DNA of 64,000 nucleotides from Lamellibrachia satsuma (GCA_033239005.1 BSQZ01000073.1:748501-812500), one strand, 5' to 3'. Numbered from the stretch's first letter, positions 1-16,306 are shown. Translations and numbers: made by a program. Notes: generated by a model not told the origin, from the letters alone.

Positions 1-1231
1 GTGTTAGATGGCAGGTGTATTCTACTTTTACATGTTAGATGGCAGGTGTATTCTACTTTTACATGTTAGATGGCAGGTGTATTCTACTTTTACATGTTAG
101 ATGGCAGGTGTATTCTACTTTTACATGTTAGATGGCAGGTGTATTCTACTTTTACATGTTAGATGGCAGGTGTATTCTACTTTTACATGTTAGATGGCAG
201 GTGTATTCTACTTTTACATGTTAGATGGCAGGTGTATTCTACTTTTACATATTAGATGGCAGGTGTATTCTACTTTTACATATTAGATGGCAGGTGTATT
301 CTACTTTTATATGTTAGATGGCAGGTGTATTCTACTTTTACATATTAGATGGCAGGTGTATTCTACTTTTACGTGTTAGATGGCAGGTGTATTCTACTTT
401 TATATGTTAGATGGCAGATGTATTCTACTTTTATATGTTATATGGCAGGTGTATTCTACTTTTATATGTTAGATGGCAGGTGTATTCTACTTTTATATGT
501 TATATGGCAGGTGTATTCTACTTTTATATGTTAGATGGCAGGTGTATTCTACTTTTACATGTTAGATGGCAGGTGTATTCTACTTTTATATGTTATATGG
601 CAGGTGTATTCTACTTTTACGTGTTAGATGGCAGGTGTATTCTACTTTTACATATTAGATGGCAGGTGTATTCTACTTTTATATGTTAGATGGCAGGTGT
701 ATTCTACTTTTATATGTTATATGGCAGGTGTATTCTACTTTTATATGTTAGATGGCAGGTGTATTCTACTTTTACATGTTAGATGGCAGGTGTATTCTAC
801 TTTTACATGTTAGATGGCAGGTGTATTCTACTTTTATATGTTAGATGGCAGGTGTATTCTACTTTTATATGTTAGATGGCAGGTGTATTCTACTTTTATA
901 TATTAGATGGCAGGTGTATTCTACTTTTACATGTTAGATGGCAGGTGTATTCTACTTTTATATGTTAGATGGCAGGTGTATTCTACTTTTACATGTTAGA
1001 TGGCAGGTGTATTCTACTTTTATATGTTAGATGGCAGGTGTATTCTACTTTTATATGTTAGATGGCAGGTGTATTCTACTTTTACATATTAGATAGCAGG
1101 TGTATTCTACTTTTATATGTTAGATGGCAGGTGTATTCTACTTTTATATGTTATATGGCAGGTGTATTCTACTTTTACATATTAGATGGCAGGTGTATTC
1201 TACTTTTACATGTTAGATAGCAGGTGTATTC
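1..1231. repeat. 31-bp minisatellite array (about 39 copies)
   Basis: Tandem 31-bp unit containing gatggcaggtgtattctact followed by tttayat. It begins before the window and ends where the sequence changes to attacccaac. Copies differ mostly at C/T positions (acatg, atatg, acgtg, acata). Short open frames across it are repeat artefacts. Confidence 0.97.
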
Positions 1232-1470
1232 TATTACCCAACAAGTGGATCGCGACTTTCTTATCGAAAGGAATAACACTCAATGAAACAACACAACACA
1301 ACACAACACAACATAAACAAAATAAATTAAGCAAGAACCACATACGTGCTCGTCTGTGCGTGTGCATACAAGGACTAGTGGCAAGCTGTTCAACCCTTCT
1401 GAGATCGAAGTCCAATTTGCATCAGATCCCGACGAGGCAACGCACACGCTAAAGAGGACACCCATGGGCT
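1232..1470. other. Unassigned sequence with a short (ACAAC)n microsatellite
   Basis: A 5-bp microsatellite, ACAAC repeated about five times, lies at about 1287-1312. The rest is complex sequence in which I recognise no gene. Confidence 0.6.
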
Positions 1471-1715
1471 CGTAGACCAACCTCAGGCAACCTGCAAGGA
1501 GTTTGGCGTGGTCATAAGCGCGTGGAGGACCTAATGACACAGACTAAGAAGTAATAAGCGAAGCTCCAGCCATCAGAATTGATGACAACACCCTGGAGGT
1601 GTTGAGGAGTTCACCTACCGGCAACCTGACCCTCGACGTAGGTGTCAACAGGCGCATCGGAAAGCAGCAGCAGTCATGTCAATGCTAACTAGGTTTAAGC
1701 TATCAATTCTACGAT
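1471..1715 (+). pseudogene. Degenerate non-LTR (RTE/CR1-type) reverse transcriptase fragment
   Basis: Two stretches read like the region after the RT catalytic motif in RTE-type elements. The first is ATCKEFGVVISAWRT, corresponding to the 'ACxEFGLxIxxxKT' segment. The second reads roughly IDDNTLEV, then EFTYLGSNLTLD and VNRRIGKAA, spread over shifted frames, corresponding to the 'VxxFxYLGSxI' and 'RIGKA' segments. Stops and frameshifts show it is dead. Neither end is defined. The family assignment rests on recognised motifs, not on an alignment. Confidence 0.5.
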
Positions 1716-2885
1716 AGGCTCCGACGACCCAAAACTCCCAAAACCGGTTTAATCAATCCACTTGCCGGCATCACACCACCAAAACTCAGAATACAGGCGG
1801 CAGTGAGAGCTCTGACTCAACACACAAAAAACCAACGACCTGTTGCACAGTGTCTTGCTCGCGCGCAAGAGGCTAGACCCCAACGTCTGAAGTCTCGGCA
1901 TCCATTTTGATAGACATGCACACGAAATCAACACGTCTCTGGGCCCAAAACGAAACAACAACTCATTGGGTAGCAACACAATAGCGACTGAACTGGCTGT
2001 CCAAGCCAACTTATTTCATCCCCAAACCACCCACTCCCTATGCTGGACCAAGCTCAGCCGCCTGTGAACACATCACCGACGCCTGTTCGCTCTACAGCGC
2101 TCCAAACGGAGAAACGGGTATAGCAAAGCTGGATCTGGCGACCCAAGAATGGCTGCTCGATGACAGAGTGCAACTTTGGGCTGCTGACAAAGGCGAGAAA
2201 TAGAACAATTCTCGGCGTATGACGATCAAACGTTGTAGGGACTAATTACCAAATAGATCGTTTTCTTTTTATCAGTTCGTAAAAAAAATTATTCTGTCAT
2301 GTTTAGGCTATTTTGTTTTTAACACAACTTTTAACGCTACATTTTAATAATCGGAAAAGTCGATACAGAAATAAAGAAAGTAGGCATGCAAAAAACATGC
2401 GCATTTCATAGTTGGACGTAGGGATGTCGCGCCTGCATATTTCATTCGATGCGAAAGCACGACAGCGAGAGGAATGCTGATTTGAGATAAACAACACCAC
2501 GCATGCGTATGACGTGGGCATGTCGCACGCATGCGTATTTCATTCGATGCAAAAACACGACGTAGAGAAGAATGGTGTCACTATCATTCGTGATTGAACT
2601 TCACCGATCACTTAATGCCGATCGCCTTGTTTCGTGTCCTCCTTTTACACTACATTATATGCCATTGTTACAACGTCCGAGGCTCCTGTGTCTAGACGTA
2701 GTCCACAGAGTAAATATATAATAAAATAATCTTCCAGCTATTCAATATTTATTGGCATTATGATTGCACGGTTTAAATGTTACGGCTAGTGTTGTAGCGA
2801 GGATGTTTTTTGTGTGTGCACTCGTTCACGCAGCAAAGTGGACGTGATATACAAGCGACAAAGTTCCAGATTCAAGCTGTTTCGC
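1716..2885. other. No gene recognised
   Basis: Complex single-copy-looking sequence. The minus-strand open frames at 1749-2532 show no recognisable domain and I do not call them. Near 2390-2560, segments containing cgcatgcgtatt and cattcgatgc recur about 100 bp apart, suggesting an old local duplication. Confidence 0.5.
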
Positions 2886-2889
2886 ACGC

Positions 2890-3110
2890 CCGCCATCTTT
2901 GTTAGCCGAGTTACGTCACAGCTGTAAGCACGTGCTTAGGGGCGTTACGACCGATAAGTGGGCGTTACCTTTCGAGGGATGCTTCGCGGAGCAGTTTTCG
3001 GTGACCAATCAGACGCGTTACTTTGTGAAAAATGTTTTGCGTATTGATGACAGCGTATGCGCCATCATCATGACGTTAGTATAAAAGGCCCGGTTTGAAC
3101 TCGGACGTCC
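2890..3110 (+). promoter_or_regulatory. Possible RNA polymerase II promoter (CCAAT plus TATA)
   Basis: In order there are a CGCCATCTT element (YY1-like, about 2891), TTACGTCA (CRE-like, 2911), CCAAT (3005-3009), TGACGTTA (3071) and TATAAAAGG (3080-3088). An ATG follows about 100 bp downstream at 3182. The region is CpG-rich. The spacing fits a TATA promoter with a start site near 3110. What it drives is unknown; an LTR or retroelement promoter is an alternative. Confidence 0.35.
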
Positions 3111-3181
3111 CATATCTCGACCTGACACGAAACTCAACTGCATCAGCCTAAGACGCTCCATGATAAAAAAAACTCGCTAAT

Positions 3182-3243
3182 ATGAACCGGACTAAACAGC
3201 CTACGTATCCGTGGTGGCCGATGCCGCATTGGAAACAAAAAGG
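3182..3243 (+). CDS. Possible short first coding exon, product unknown
   Basis: An ATG downstream of the TATA-like element opens a frame of 20 codons plus two bases (MNRTKQPTYPWWPMPHWKQK), ending at a good donor, GG|GTAAGC. The tryptophan- and proline-rich peptide resembles no family I know. No continuing exon was found. The call rests only on promoter-ATG-donor geometry. Confidence 0.2.
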
Positions 3244-3429
3244 GTAAGCCGCCGGCGCTTCACAACCGTCGCATCATCGACGTCATAATCGCCTCGTTCG
3301 AACGTCTTCACGCCGTTGCCGTTGTTCAACGCCTTTGAACTCGACCGAAACCGTTCGTGATACTGCCGAAACAGGATACCGTCACGGGAAGTATCGACAG
3401 CTGCCGTACATCACATCCGGCCGAGTCGC

Positions 3430-3838
3430 TACCGCCATCGTGGGAGTCTGATCGCTGCCGTCGGGTCACTACCGCCATCGCGGGAGTCTGCTCGCTGCCG
3501 TCGGGTCACTACCGTCATCACGGGAGTCTGATCGCTGCCGTCGGGTCACTACCGCCATCGCGGGAGTCTGACCGCTGCCGTCGGGTCACTACCGCCATCG
3601 CGGGAGTCTGACCGCTGCCGTCGGGTCACTACCGCCATCACGGGAGTCTGATCGCTGCCGTCGGGTCACTACCGCCATCACGGGAAGTCTGATCGCTGCC
3701 GTCGGGTCACTGTCGCCATCACGGGAGTCGGGTCACTACCGCCATCGCGGGAGTCTGGTCACTACCGCCATCACGGGAGTCGGGTCACTACCGCCATCGC
3801 GGGAATCGGGTCATTACCGCCATCACGGGAAGTCTCGA
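3430..3838. repeat. 40-bp GC-rich minisatellite (about 10 copies)
   Basis: Unit contains cgggagtctgatcgctgccg followed by tcgggtcactaccgccatc. Copies after about 3720 are shortened (the cgctgccg segment is lost), giving a degenerate right edge. Confidence 0.93.
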
Positions 3839-3925
3839 TCACTGCCGCCTCTGGCGGGATCCGTCACGGGATCGGTCACGATCGCTGCTTCCGCCGCTGT
3901 CTTTGTCTTCGTCTTCATCTTTATC

Positions 3926-4053
3926 TGATAAGGGCGGGCTACACATAGATGTGAAAATTGTTGGACTCTCGATAAGCCAATGGCTTCCTTGTCCACTTGC
4001 CATCTGGAACTTGTTCGAGATGGCAATCTTGTTAAATCTTGTTAAATCTTGTC
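3926..4053 (+). mobile_element. 3' end fragment of the CR1-like element
   Basis: The segment around gataagccaatggcttcctt, followed by gtccacttgccatct, and the terminal decamer repeat (aatcttgtta)n matches the 3' end of the long CR1-like element at 43369-47600. It also matches another fragment at 12567-12850. This copy is in + orientation and ends in three tail repeats. It is a 5'-truncated insertion of the usual non-LTR kind. Confidence 0.8.
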
Positions 4054-4942
4054 TCAATCTTCGTCCGAGCCTTACCTCGACGCGATGGTACTAAGGTTCG
4101 ATTTTGTGTACACAGTAAAACCTATTCAAAGGTAACTCTGTGTTTTAATTTTGTGACGAGGAGGTTGCCCCGGGGGACCGTGGTAATCTCCGGTGAGAGA
4201 CAGGCGATCGGCCGTGCGACCTGTACGGGTGTACGGGCGTGCGGCCGATTGCGGGCCTGTTGTCTATCCAGACTATGGTGATTGTGGTGGACGAGACGAA
4301 ATGTTGCTTGTCTGTTCGTCTTACGTGTCTGTTTTGTGTCTGTTCTGAGTTTGTTTTGCGGAGGAAGCCGAACATTAACGAAACGTCCGTTGGATGCCAA
4401 TCGATCGGTCAAAGCTGAACATTTCTACCAAGCTGAATGAAGATGTCACCGGAAACATTGGCAAAGACATTCTTAGTCTTACGGACGAAACATGGACAAA
4501 ACAATGAACAATGTTGTCATGGTAACAACAATGTTTTGCTGATCTACTGTTGCAGTACCTGTATAACAAAGTTTCTGCTTGAAACTTCAATAATATGTCT
4601 CCATCTTACTTCGTTAAGTTTCTATTCTGGCAAAGACTCGACAAACTGGTGGAAATAAAATTATAAACCGGAGGAAAAACAACAGTACCGAGTACATAGG
4701 CCCTACGTAGGCCCTACATAGGCCCTACGTAGGCCCTACGCGTAGCCCCGTGTGACGCGTGAAACAAACATGTGTAGTGCAAAGCACGATGCGCTGTTGT
4801 GACGTCACACTCGATGGCGTCATTCACACACTGCGTCAATCACACACTCCCCAACAGTGGCGCCACTCACCGTATCAGATCCTCAGGTTTCGGTCCCTCC
4901 CGTCTAAACTCAAAGTTACATTCTCTAGTACATTTAGTGGTA
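4054..4942. other. No gene recognised; short taggccctacg tandem
   Basis: Complex sequence without recognised coding content. A small tandem of an 11-bp unit (taggccctacg) lies at about 4699-4745. Confidence 0.5.
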
Positions 4943-5912
<970 letters not shown>

Positions 5913-6076
5913 GGCCCATGAACTTAAGATGTTCTGTGTTCAACAAGGTTTTCTAGTAAACCACTGGGCACTGATATTTCTAATTGCAGTTACACATTTT
6001 TATGTTTTAGTAACTCTTATAGGAGGATAGGCCGACAACCATGACTTTTGTTTCGCTTTAATTACGTATCACGCCA

Positions 6077-7204
6077 ATGCGCATGGTGGCTAGCTGTTAC
6101 ATGGTGGCTAGCTGTTACATGGTGGCTAGCTGTTACATGATGGCTAGATGTTACATGGTGGCCAGCTGTTACATGGTGGCCAGCTGTTACATGGTGGCTA
6201 GATGTTACATGGTGGCCAGCTGTTACATGGTGGCTAGCTGTTACATGGTGGCTATATGTTACATGGTGGCTAGCTGTTACATGGTGGCTAGCTGTTACAT
6301 GGTGGCTAGATGTTACATGGTGGCTAGCTGTTACATGGTGGCTAGATGTTACATGGTGACTAGATGTTACATGGTGGCTAGCTGTTAGATGGTGGCTAGC
6401 TGTTACATGGTGGCCAGCTGTTACATGGTGACTAGATGTTACATGGTGGCTAGCTGTTACATGGTGGCTAGATGTTACATGGTGGCTAGCTGTTACATGG
6501 TGGCTAGCTGTTACATGGTGGCTAGATGTTACATGGTGGCCAGCTGTTACATGGTGGCCAGCTGTTACATGGTGGCTAGATGTTACATGGTGGCTAGCTG
6601 TTACATGGTGGCTAGCTGTTACATGGTGGCCAGCTGTTACATGGTGGCTAGATGTTACATGGTGGCTAGATGTTACATGGTGGCTAGCTGTTACATGGTG
6701 GCTAGATGTTACATGGTGGCTAGCTGTTACATGGTGGCTAGATGTTACATGGTGGCCAGCTGTTACATGGTGGCCAGCTGTTATATGGTGGCTAGATGTT
6801 ACATGGTGGCTATCTATTACATGGTGGCTAGCTGTTACATGGTGGCTAGATGTTACATGGTGGCTAGATGTTACATGGTGGCTAGATGTTACATGGTGGC
6901 TAGCTGTTACATGTTGGCTAGATGTTACATGGTGGCTAGCTGTTACATGGTGGCCAGCTGTTACATGGTGGCTAGCTGTTACATGGTGGCTAGAAGTTAC
7001 ATGGTGCCTAGATATTACATGGTGGCTAGCTGTTACATGGTGGCTAGCTGTTACATGGTGGCTAGATGTTACATGGTGGCTAGCTGTTACATGGTGGCTA
7101 GATGTTACATGGTGGCTAGCTGTTACATGGTGGCTAGCTGTTAGATGGTGGCTAGCTGTTACATGATGGCTAGATGTTACATGGTGGCTAGATGTTACAT
7201 GGTG
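6077..7204. repeat. 18-bp minisatellite (about 62 copies)
   Basis: Unit atggtggctagctgttac with common variants agatgttac, ccagctgttac and atgatgg. The unit is divisible by three and lacks stops on both strands, so long repetitive open frames appear (388 codons on the minus strand). I do not regard these as genes. Confidence 0.98.
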
Positions 7205-7270
7205 CGTGCCTGTGTATATTATATACAAGTGTACATGTACAAGTACATCATCCTCATTGTAACTGGTATA

Positions 7271-9402
<2,132 letters not shown>

Positions 9403-9702
9403 GGTGATGGAGGAATCCGCCAATCGCGAGATTGTTAAGTGTTGCGAATACAAGGTAAAGACAGATCCCGCAGAACAGGCGACAACAACATTGCCAGGAC
9501 TGCCGAAAGAGTTTACCGAGTTGCATTATGTGATACATGTCTACGAAAGTCTAGGCGGGACGTACTATTTTTGTATTTAATATATCCATACTTCGGGGGC
9601 GGGCCGCATTATTCACAATCTCGCTGTCGGTCCGCGGGCCGCATCAAATAACTCAGCGGCCGCTGTTGGTTGCCGACCCCGGGTTAGGGTTAGCTATAGA
9701 CG
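9403..9702 (+). repeat. Left 300-bp direct repeat flanking the Gypsy-like unit (possible LTR)
   Basis: Nearly identical to 11072-11371; I noticed one substitution, near 9600. It starts ggtgatggaggaatcc and ends gctatagacg. A primer-binding-site-like sequence begins three bases after it (9706), which supports an LTR role. It lacks a clear TG...CA ending. The right part (gggccgcat, gcggccgc, gttgccgacccc) recalls hAT-type terminal sequence, so it may be composite. Confidence 0.6.
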
Positions 9703-9705
9703 AAA

Positions 9706-9723
9706 TGGTGTCAGAAGCGGGAT
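9706..9723 (+). promoter_or_regulatory. Primer-binding-site-like sequence
   Basis: TGGTGTCAGAAGCGGGAT starts with TGG and resembles PBS sequences that pair with a tRNA 3' end (tRNA-Leu type, from memory). It sits three bases inside the left direct repeat, as expected for an LTR retrotransposon. Confidence 0.5.
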
Positions 9724-11071
9724 AGACCTTTTAGCTGATGAGAAACGGAACGATTGTACCTAGTGAGAGCAACCATGCTAGTGCAATTGTACTAGTAGGA
9801 AAGAAGAACGGAGATCTAAGAATGTGCATTGATTACAGAGCACTTAACAACAAGACAATCAAAGATGCTCATCCACTTCCAAGAATCGTGGAGTCATTAG
9901 ACGCAATGACAGGTGCACAGTATTTTACAACACTGGATCTACAATCAGCGTATAACCAGGTGCAGATGGAACCAGATGACCAGCACAAAAAAACGGCATT
10001 TACAACACCATTCGGTCTATGTGAATTCACCCGAATGCCATACGGCTTATGCAATGCCGCTGCAACGTTCCAGCGCATCATGCAAATAACCTTCAGTGCT
10101 GAGATGTTTGAAATATTACTGGTCTACTTAGATGATATTGTCATCTTCTCAAAGAGTATTGAAGAACACCTGAAGAGGCTGGATGCAGTATTCACCAAGT
10201 TACGACAGTTCGGATTGAAACTGGAGCTGAAGAAGTGCAACTTCTTTAAGAAGGAAGTGCTGTACTTAGGTCACCTGATCGGTGCTGACGGAGTAGCAAC
10301 GGATCCGTCCAAGATAGCAGTCGTCGAGAAGTGGCCTGTCCAGAAAGCTCTCAAGGAGTTACGATCATTCCTTGGCTTTGCTTCCTATTACCGAAGATAC
10401 GTACCTAATTTCACGCAAATCGCGAGTCCACTACACCGAGTGGTAACCGATGCTTGCAAGGCGGGAAAAGGGAAGCGAAGAACCAGCAAAATGTACGACT
10501 TAGAGAAATGTTGGACTGACGAACGTGAGACAGCATTCAATGCTTTAAAGACAGCACTGACGACAACACCAGTACTAGGATTCGCCGACTATAATCTGCC
10601 ATTCATTGTTGAGACAGATGCATGTGACAAGGGACTGGGAGCTGTCCTAAGCCAGATGCAAGATGGAAAACTGCGTGTGATAGCATATGCTAGTCGTAGT
10701 TTACGGGGTGCTGAGAAGAATTATGTCAACTACTCTGCAATGAGATTGGAGACACTAGCCTTAAAATGGGCTGTGACCGAAAAGTTCCGCGATTACCTGC
10801 TTGGTGGAACATTCACTGTTTACACGGACAACAATCCACTGACGTACCTGAACAAGAAAGTAAAGCTGACAGCTGTTGAGCAAAGATGGGCTGCGTCTTT
10901 GGCACCATTCAACTTCGACATACGGTACCGCCCTGGTCGCTGTAATGCTAATGCTGACGGATTGTCACGCCTTAGTGAATGCTACAAGGCATGCATCAAC
11001 ATCCCCACTGTCGAAGCTAGCCTTGCAATTGTCACACAGACGTCTCACTTGCCACTGAATCTGAGGGTAGC

Positions 11072-12123
<1,052 letters not shown>

Positions 12124-12168
12124 ATGACGACCCTTCCAGCTCCTAAAGCGGTGTCGCCGTTTATCCGG
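12124..12168 (+). CDS. ATP5ME: ATP synthase subunit e, exon 1
   Basis: This gene encodes subunit e of the mitochondrial F1Fo ATP synthase, a small single-span inner-membrane protein that with subunit g supports dimerisation of the complex and cristae shape. Exon 1 encodes MTTLPAPKAVSPFIR and ends in phase 0 at CGG|GTAAAT. VSPFIR corresponds to the conserved 'VSPLIKxxR' start of the family. Exons 2 to 4 join in frame to give 81 residues, a little longer than the roughly 70 usual in vertebrates. It is the only four-exon chain here with consistent phase, and nothing suggests a pseudogene. DAAF9 converges from the right. Confidence 0.9.
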
Positions 12169-14707
12169 GTAAATATGTGACATTTGGCGTAATAAATGAA
12201 ACATATTCATGTTAATAAATTACACTTTCAGCTGCATGATTTGCAGTATGTGTGAGTTTGGAAGTTTTTATGATTTCTATTAACTTATACATGCCTTCAA
12301 ATATGTTGGCAAGGTCACAATTTTGGTTCGCGAGTCAAGACCCGTCAAGTGCATTCTGAAGCGAAACATTTGTGACTAGCGTCAACGAAGGTTGAATAGA
12401 CACTATATATTTAGTTACATACATATACATAGTTATCGGTATTTGTCATATTTCTCTGGGATGTATGAATCATAACACCAAATACTGGCAACGTTCAACG
12501 AAAGGGCACTGGCGCATAAGTGTTTTGTATTATCGCTCACATACAACCGGCACTACGGCTACGCCACTAGATTTAACAAGATTGCCATCCCAAACAACAA
12601 GTTCCAGGTGGCAAGTGGACAAGGAAGCCATTGGCTTGTCGAGAGTCCAACAATATTCTCATCTATGTGTAGCCCGCCTTAATCAAATATCTGTCAATTC
12701 TATTTTTTAAACATATTCACACTACTAGCATTAACACAATCATTTGGCAGTTTGTTCCATTCATTAATCACCCTCGGCCTCGTACTCGTACTCAGCTTTG
12801 AGCAATGTACTCGTTCCCAGCCATCACCAATGTACTCGTTCCCAGCCATCACCAATGTACTCGTTCCCAGCCATCACCAATGTACTCGTACTTTACTCAT
12901 GAAAATGTACTCAGCCCCATGTCTGATGATAACGTGTGAACACTGGAACAAGTATTTTGTTAGTTTCCGTAGCATTATTTTCAAGATATTAATAAGTGAA
13001 GTTGAAATTTTTATGAAACTGATTTTACGCCTCTGTGACCGCCAAACTCAGCCGTCTCTTTTCCAGGTGACCACTTGTGTTAATAAATAAATTTTTGCAC
13101 GTTTCCGCTGCGTATAAAATTCAACCAATCAGACATTTTGAAAAAGCAAAAAAATACATGTATAATAATAATATATTTTATTTGATATAGCACCAGATCC
13201 AATTTTAAATTGTTTGTGGCACTCATTAGGACGAATCTACCCATTAGACAATGTCCACAAGGCCTCACCCCCTGTAGTTGCATAATCTGTCTTGGAAATG
13301 TAAGCATGCTGTGTATCTGTGGCTGTAGCAGTGCTAATTATTGTTTGCTTAGAGGGTGGATTAGCACCTGACCAGGGTTATGTGTACTCTAAGGGTCTCC
13401 AACCAGACTGCAAGCTGGTACAGTTTTTATCCCGTAGCCGTCCAAGCCCTATCAGAACAGACGTGAACATTTTTTGCCATCTGCAGTACACACAAATACC
13501 ACATTCCAACTTGTATTTCACTGAGTATACCTAATTTATATATTTTATACCAAGTTATTTATTTATATTTTATCCTAAGTCATATCTTTCCTTGACAGTG
13601 ATAATTATGTCTTTCGCTTTATATTGGACTTATTTATGTGATATAACAGGAAACACAAAGTGAGATTGTCAAGTGCCAACATAGTCAAGGTCAAGATTTT
13701 ATTCTTAAGAGTGCATTTACTGTGCATGATATTTAATTTGTTTTCATACCGTTTGCTGCATGTGAGTGTATTGTCATGTATACGCTATAGTACGACCCAA
13801 CATCATTATACGTTCCTATGTTTTTATTGTATTACTGCAATGATTACACATGGCAATACATTTTATCTTATCTTATTATTGTTTGCTGAGAGGGTGGATT
13901 AGCACCTGTCCAGGGCCCTGCCTACTCTAAAGGTATCTAACCAGACTGCAAACTGGTACAGTATTAGTCTGTAGCCCAGACTGTCTCACTTGAGTCAACC
14001 TATTGAATTGGTAACAACTAGCACAAGCTTTAAGTGGACTTTAACTCAGGGCTTCCGACTTCAAAAGATACTTCTTCTGGAAGACAAGTTTGTGTTGCTT
14101 CACTGTATTCAGAAAGGGAATAGCTCAAACATACACAAAGCTTTGTTGATCTCGATGCTTGTAAACAATTATTTATAAATCAGCAATTGAAAAAATTTTA
14201 AATAAAAAATCATAAATCAATGATTTTTTTGGAGTGATTTAAATCATGATTTCAATCTGGTGATATTCAGATAGTAATATTCCCCTGGTAACAGAGAGTC
14301 ATTAAAACAATCAAGTGATACTGCTTGCATATTTTTATGATAATTATTAGCAAAATAATAATGTTTTAATTAACGGAGCCCATTTAAATTACTCCAAACT
14401 TTGTGTACTGCAGAAGTATTCACCACACACAGGCATGGCTCAAAGCTTGTGTGCGGTAATCCATGTTAATTAGTTATTTTGTGGATCACCAGATTTTTTT
14501 ATGGATTACTGAACTTAATATCTTGATAATTCATCTGGATTACTAGATATTTCTCTTTAAAATCTACCCCTCGTAGATATACTTTTTTAGTTGAACTCAT
14601 TATTATGTAATTATTATTAAAACAAAATCAACCTTGTTGCTGTGTAATATGATGGCTTCCATGGGTTTATCAGCTTATTATAACTGAAGGTGTATTTTAT
14701 GTTCCAG
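12169..14707 (+). other. ATP5ME intron 1 with a duplicated dispersed segment
   Basis: Besides the CR1-like fragment, a segment of about 110 bp occurs twice in direct orientation, at about 13340-13450 and 13876-13985. Shared landmarks are gagggtggattagcacctg, ccagactgcaa and tggtacagt. The copies differ at about a fifth of positions by eye and are probably two insertions of one unnamed repeat family. A palindromic aaatcatgattt-rich patch lies near 14200-14260. No extra exon was seen. Confidence 0.6.
12567..12850 (-). mobile_element. 3' end fragment of the CR1-like element, in ATP5ME intron 1
   Basis: Read on + it begins agatttaacaagattgccatc and carries ggcaagtggacaaggaagcc, attggcttgtcgagagtcc and then gtttgttccattcatt. 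This matches 43375-43570 of the long element in the same orientation. It is 5'-truncated. Its far end merges with a 25-bp tandem (tgtactcgttcccagccatc) at about 12800-12890. Confidence 0.85.
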
Positions 14708-14762
14708 GCGTGCAGGTGGGGCGCTCTTGTCACTGGAATCACATATGGCTTCATGCACTACG
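14708..14762 (+). CDS. ATP5ME: ATP synthase subunit e, exon 2 (membrane segment)
   Basis: Acceptor ttccag|GCG, donor CTACG|GTGAGT; phase 0 in, phase 1 out. It encodes ACRWGALVTGITYGFMHY plus one base. This is the transmembrane helix with the small-residue GxxxG-type spacing (GALVTG) expected for subunit e packing against subunit g. An alternative acceptor 8 bases downstream (gcgtgcag|gtgg) would break the frame. Confidence 0.9.
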
Positions 14763-15110
14763 GTGAGTACATTGTAATGTATCAACATCTTTAACATCTA
14801 CTTTTTTATTATTTACTATTGGACATAAATTATTATTTTTAACGTTTATTGGTTCAGTGAAGAAATCTCGGTCCAAAACATGCAGTGCAAAGTATGTAGC
14901 ATAGTATACATCGGACAAACTATACAGTGTGTGTCTTTGAATCAGCCACAGTGATCTTCTAAGACATGATGGTCATCTTAAAAAAAATTGCAAAACAGTC
15001 AACAAATAGTAAATAATTTAAGGGCCTCCATCTTCCTTTTTCAAAAAGTTCAGACACGAAATGAGTTTAATTTTTACTTGGCCTTAACGTGGTATACTAG
15101 CAGAATACTT

Positions 15111-16306
15111 GTTCCTTCAGCCTACCTGAGCAGGAAGGAGGTGAGGACCCTACAGTGGATCCTTCAGTTGATCATTATGTATGTTCTTGTGCGTGTTCCT
15201 TCAGCCTACCTGAACAGGAAGGAAGAGTGGATCCTTCAGTTGATCATTATGTATGTTCTTGTGTGCGTTCCTTCAGCCTACTTGAACAGGAAGGAAGAGT
15301 GGATCCTTCAGTGGATCATTATGTATGTTCTTGTGCGTGTTCCTTCAGCCTACTTGAACAGGAAGGAAGAGTGGATCCTTCAGTTGATCATTATGTATGT
15401 TCTTGTGTGCGTTCCTTCAGCCTACCTGAACAGGAAGGAAGAGTGGATCCTACAGTTAATCATTATGTATGTTCTTGTGTGCGTTCCTTCAGCCTACCTG
15501 AACAGGAAGGAAGAGTGGATCCTTCAGTGGATCATTATGAATGTTCTTGCGTGCGTTCCTTCAGCCTACCTGAACAGGAAGGAAGAGTGGATCCTTCAGT
15601 TGATCATTATGTATGTTCTTGTGCGTGTTCCTTCAGCCTACCTGAACAGGAAGGAAGAGTGGATCCTTCAGTTGATCATTATGTATGTTCTTGTGTGCGT
15701 TCCTTCAGCCTACCTGAACAGGAAGGAAGAGTGGATCCTTCAGTGGATCATTATGTATGTTCTTGTGCGTGTTCCTTCAGCCTACCTGAACAGGAAGGAA
15801 GAGTGGATCCTTCAGTGGATCATTATGTATGTTCTTGTGTGCGTTCCTTCAGCCTACCTGAACAGGAAGGAAGAGTGGATCCTTCAGTGGATCATAATAT
15901 TATGTATGTTCTTGTGCGTGTTCCTTCAGCCTACCTGAACAGGAAGGAAGAGTGGATCCTTCAGTGGATCATAATATTATGTATGTTCTTGTGCGTGTTC
16001 CTTCAGCCTACCTGAACAGGAAGGAAGATTGGATCCTTCAGTGGATCATAATATTATGTATGTTCTTGTGCGTGTTCCTTCAGCCTACCTGAACAGGAAG
16101 GAAGAGTGGATCCTTCAGTGGATCATAATATTATGTATGTTCTTGTGCGTGTTCCTTCAGCCTACCTGAACAGGAAGGAAGATTGGATCCTTCAGTGGAT
16201 CATAATATTATGTATGTTCTTGTGCGTGTTCGTTCAGCCTACCTGAACAGGAAGGAAGTGCGGATCCTACAGTGGATCATATGTATATTTTTAAATGTTC
16301 CTTCAG
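15111..16306 (+). repeat. Array of amplified ATP5ME exon 3 acceptor sites (16 decoys)
   Basis: A 72-bp unit (77 bp in later copies that carry ataatattatg) contains gttccttcag followed by cctacctgaacaggaagg. That is the 3' splice site and first 20 or so bases of ATP5ME exon 3. I count 16 copies ahead of the true junction at 16307. The first copy (15121) keeps the exon's own gagcagg spelling, like the true one; middle copies read gaacagg. Because 72 is divisible by three and the exon frame lacks stops, a 316-codon open frame crosses most of the array; the 77-bp copies shift it to a stop at about 15936. Confidence 0.95.

Noticed and set aside
4122..4412. Minus-strand open frames of 76-96 codons
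   Set aside because: No domain, low-complexity basic composition, no promoter or splice context.
6062..7228. 388-codon minus-strand open frame rich in His, Val, Thr, Ala and Ser
   Set aside because: Read-through of an 18-bp minisatellite; the unit is a multiple of three without stops. No domain, no start context.
14988..15938. 316-codon open frame on +
   Set aside because: It is the ATP5ME exon 3 reading frame repeated through 72-bp decoy units, not a separate gene.
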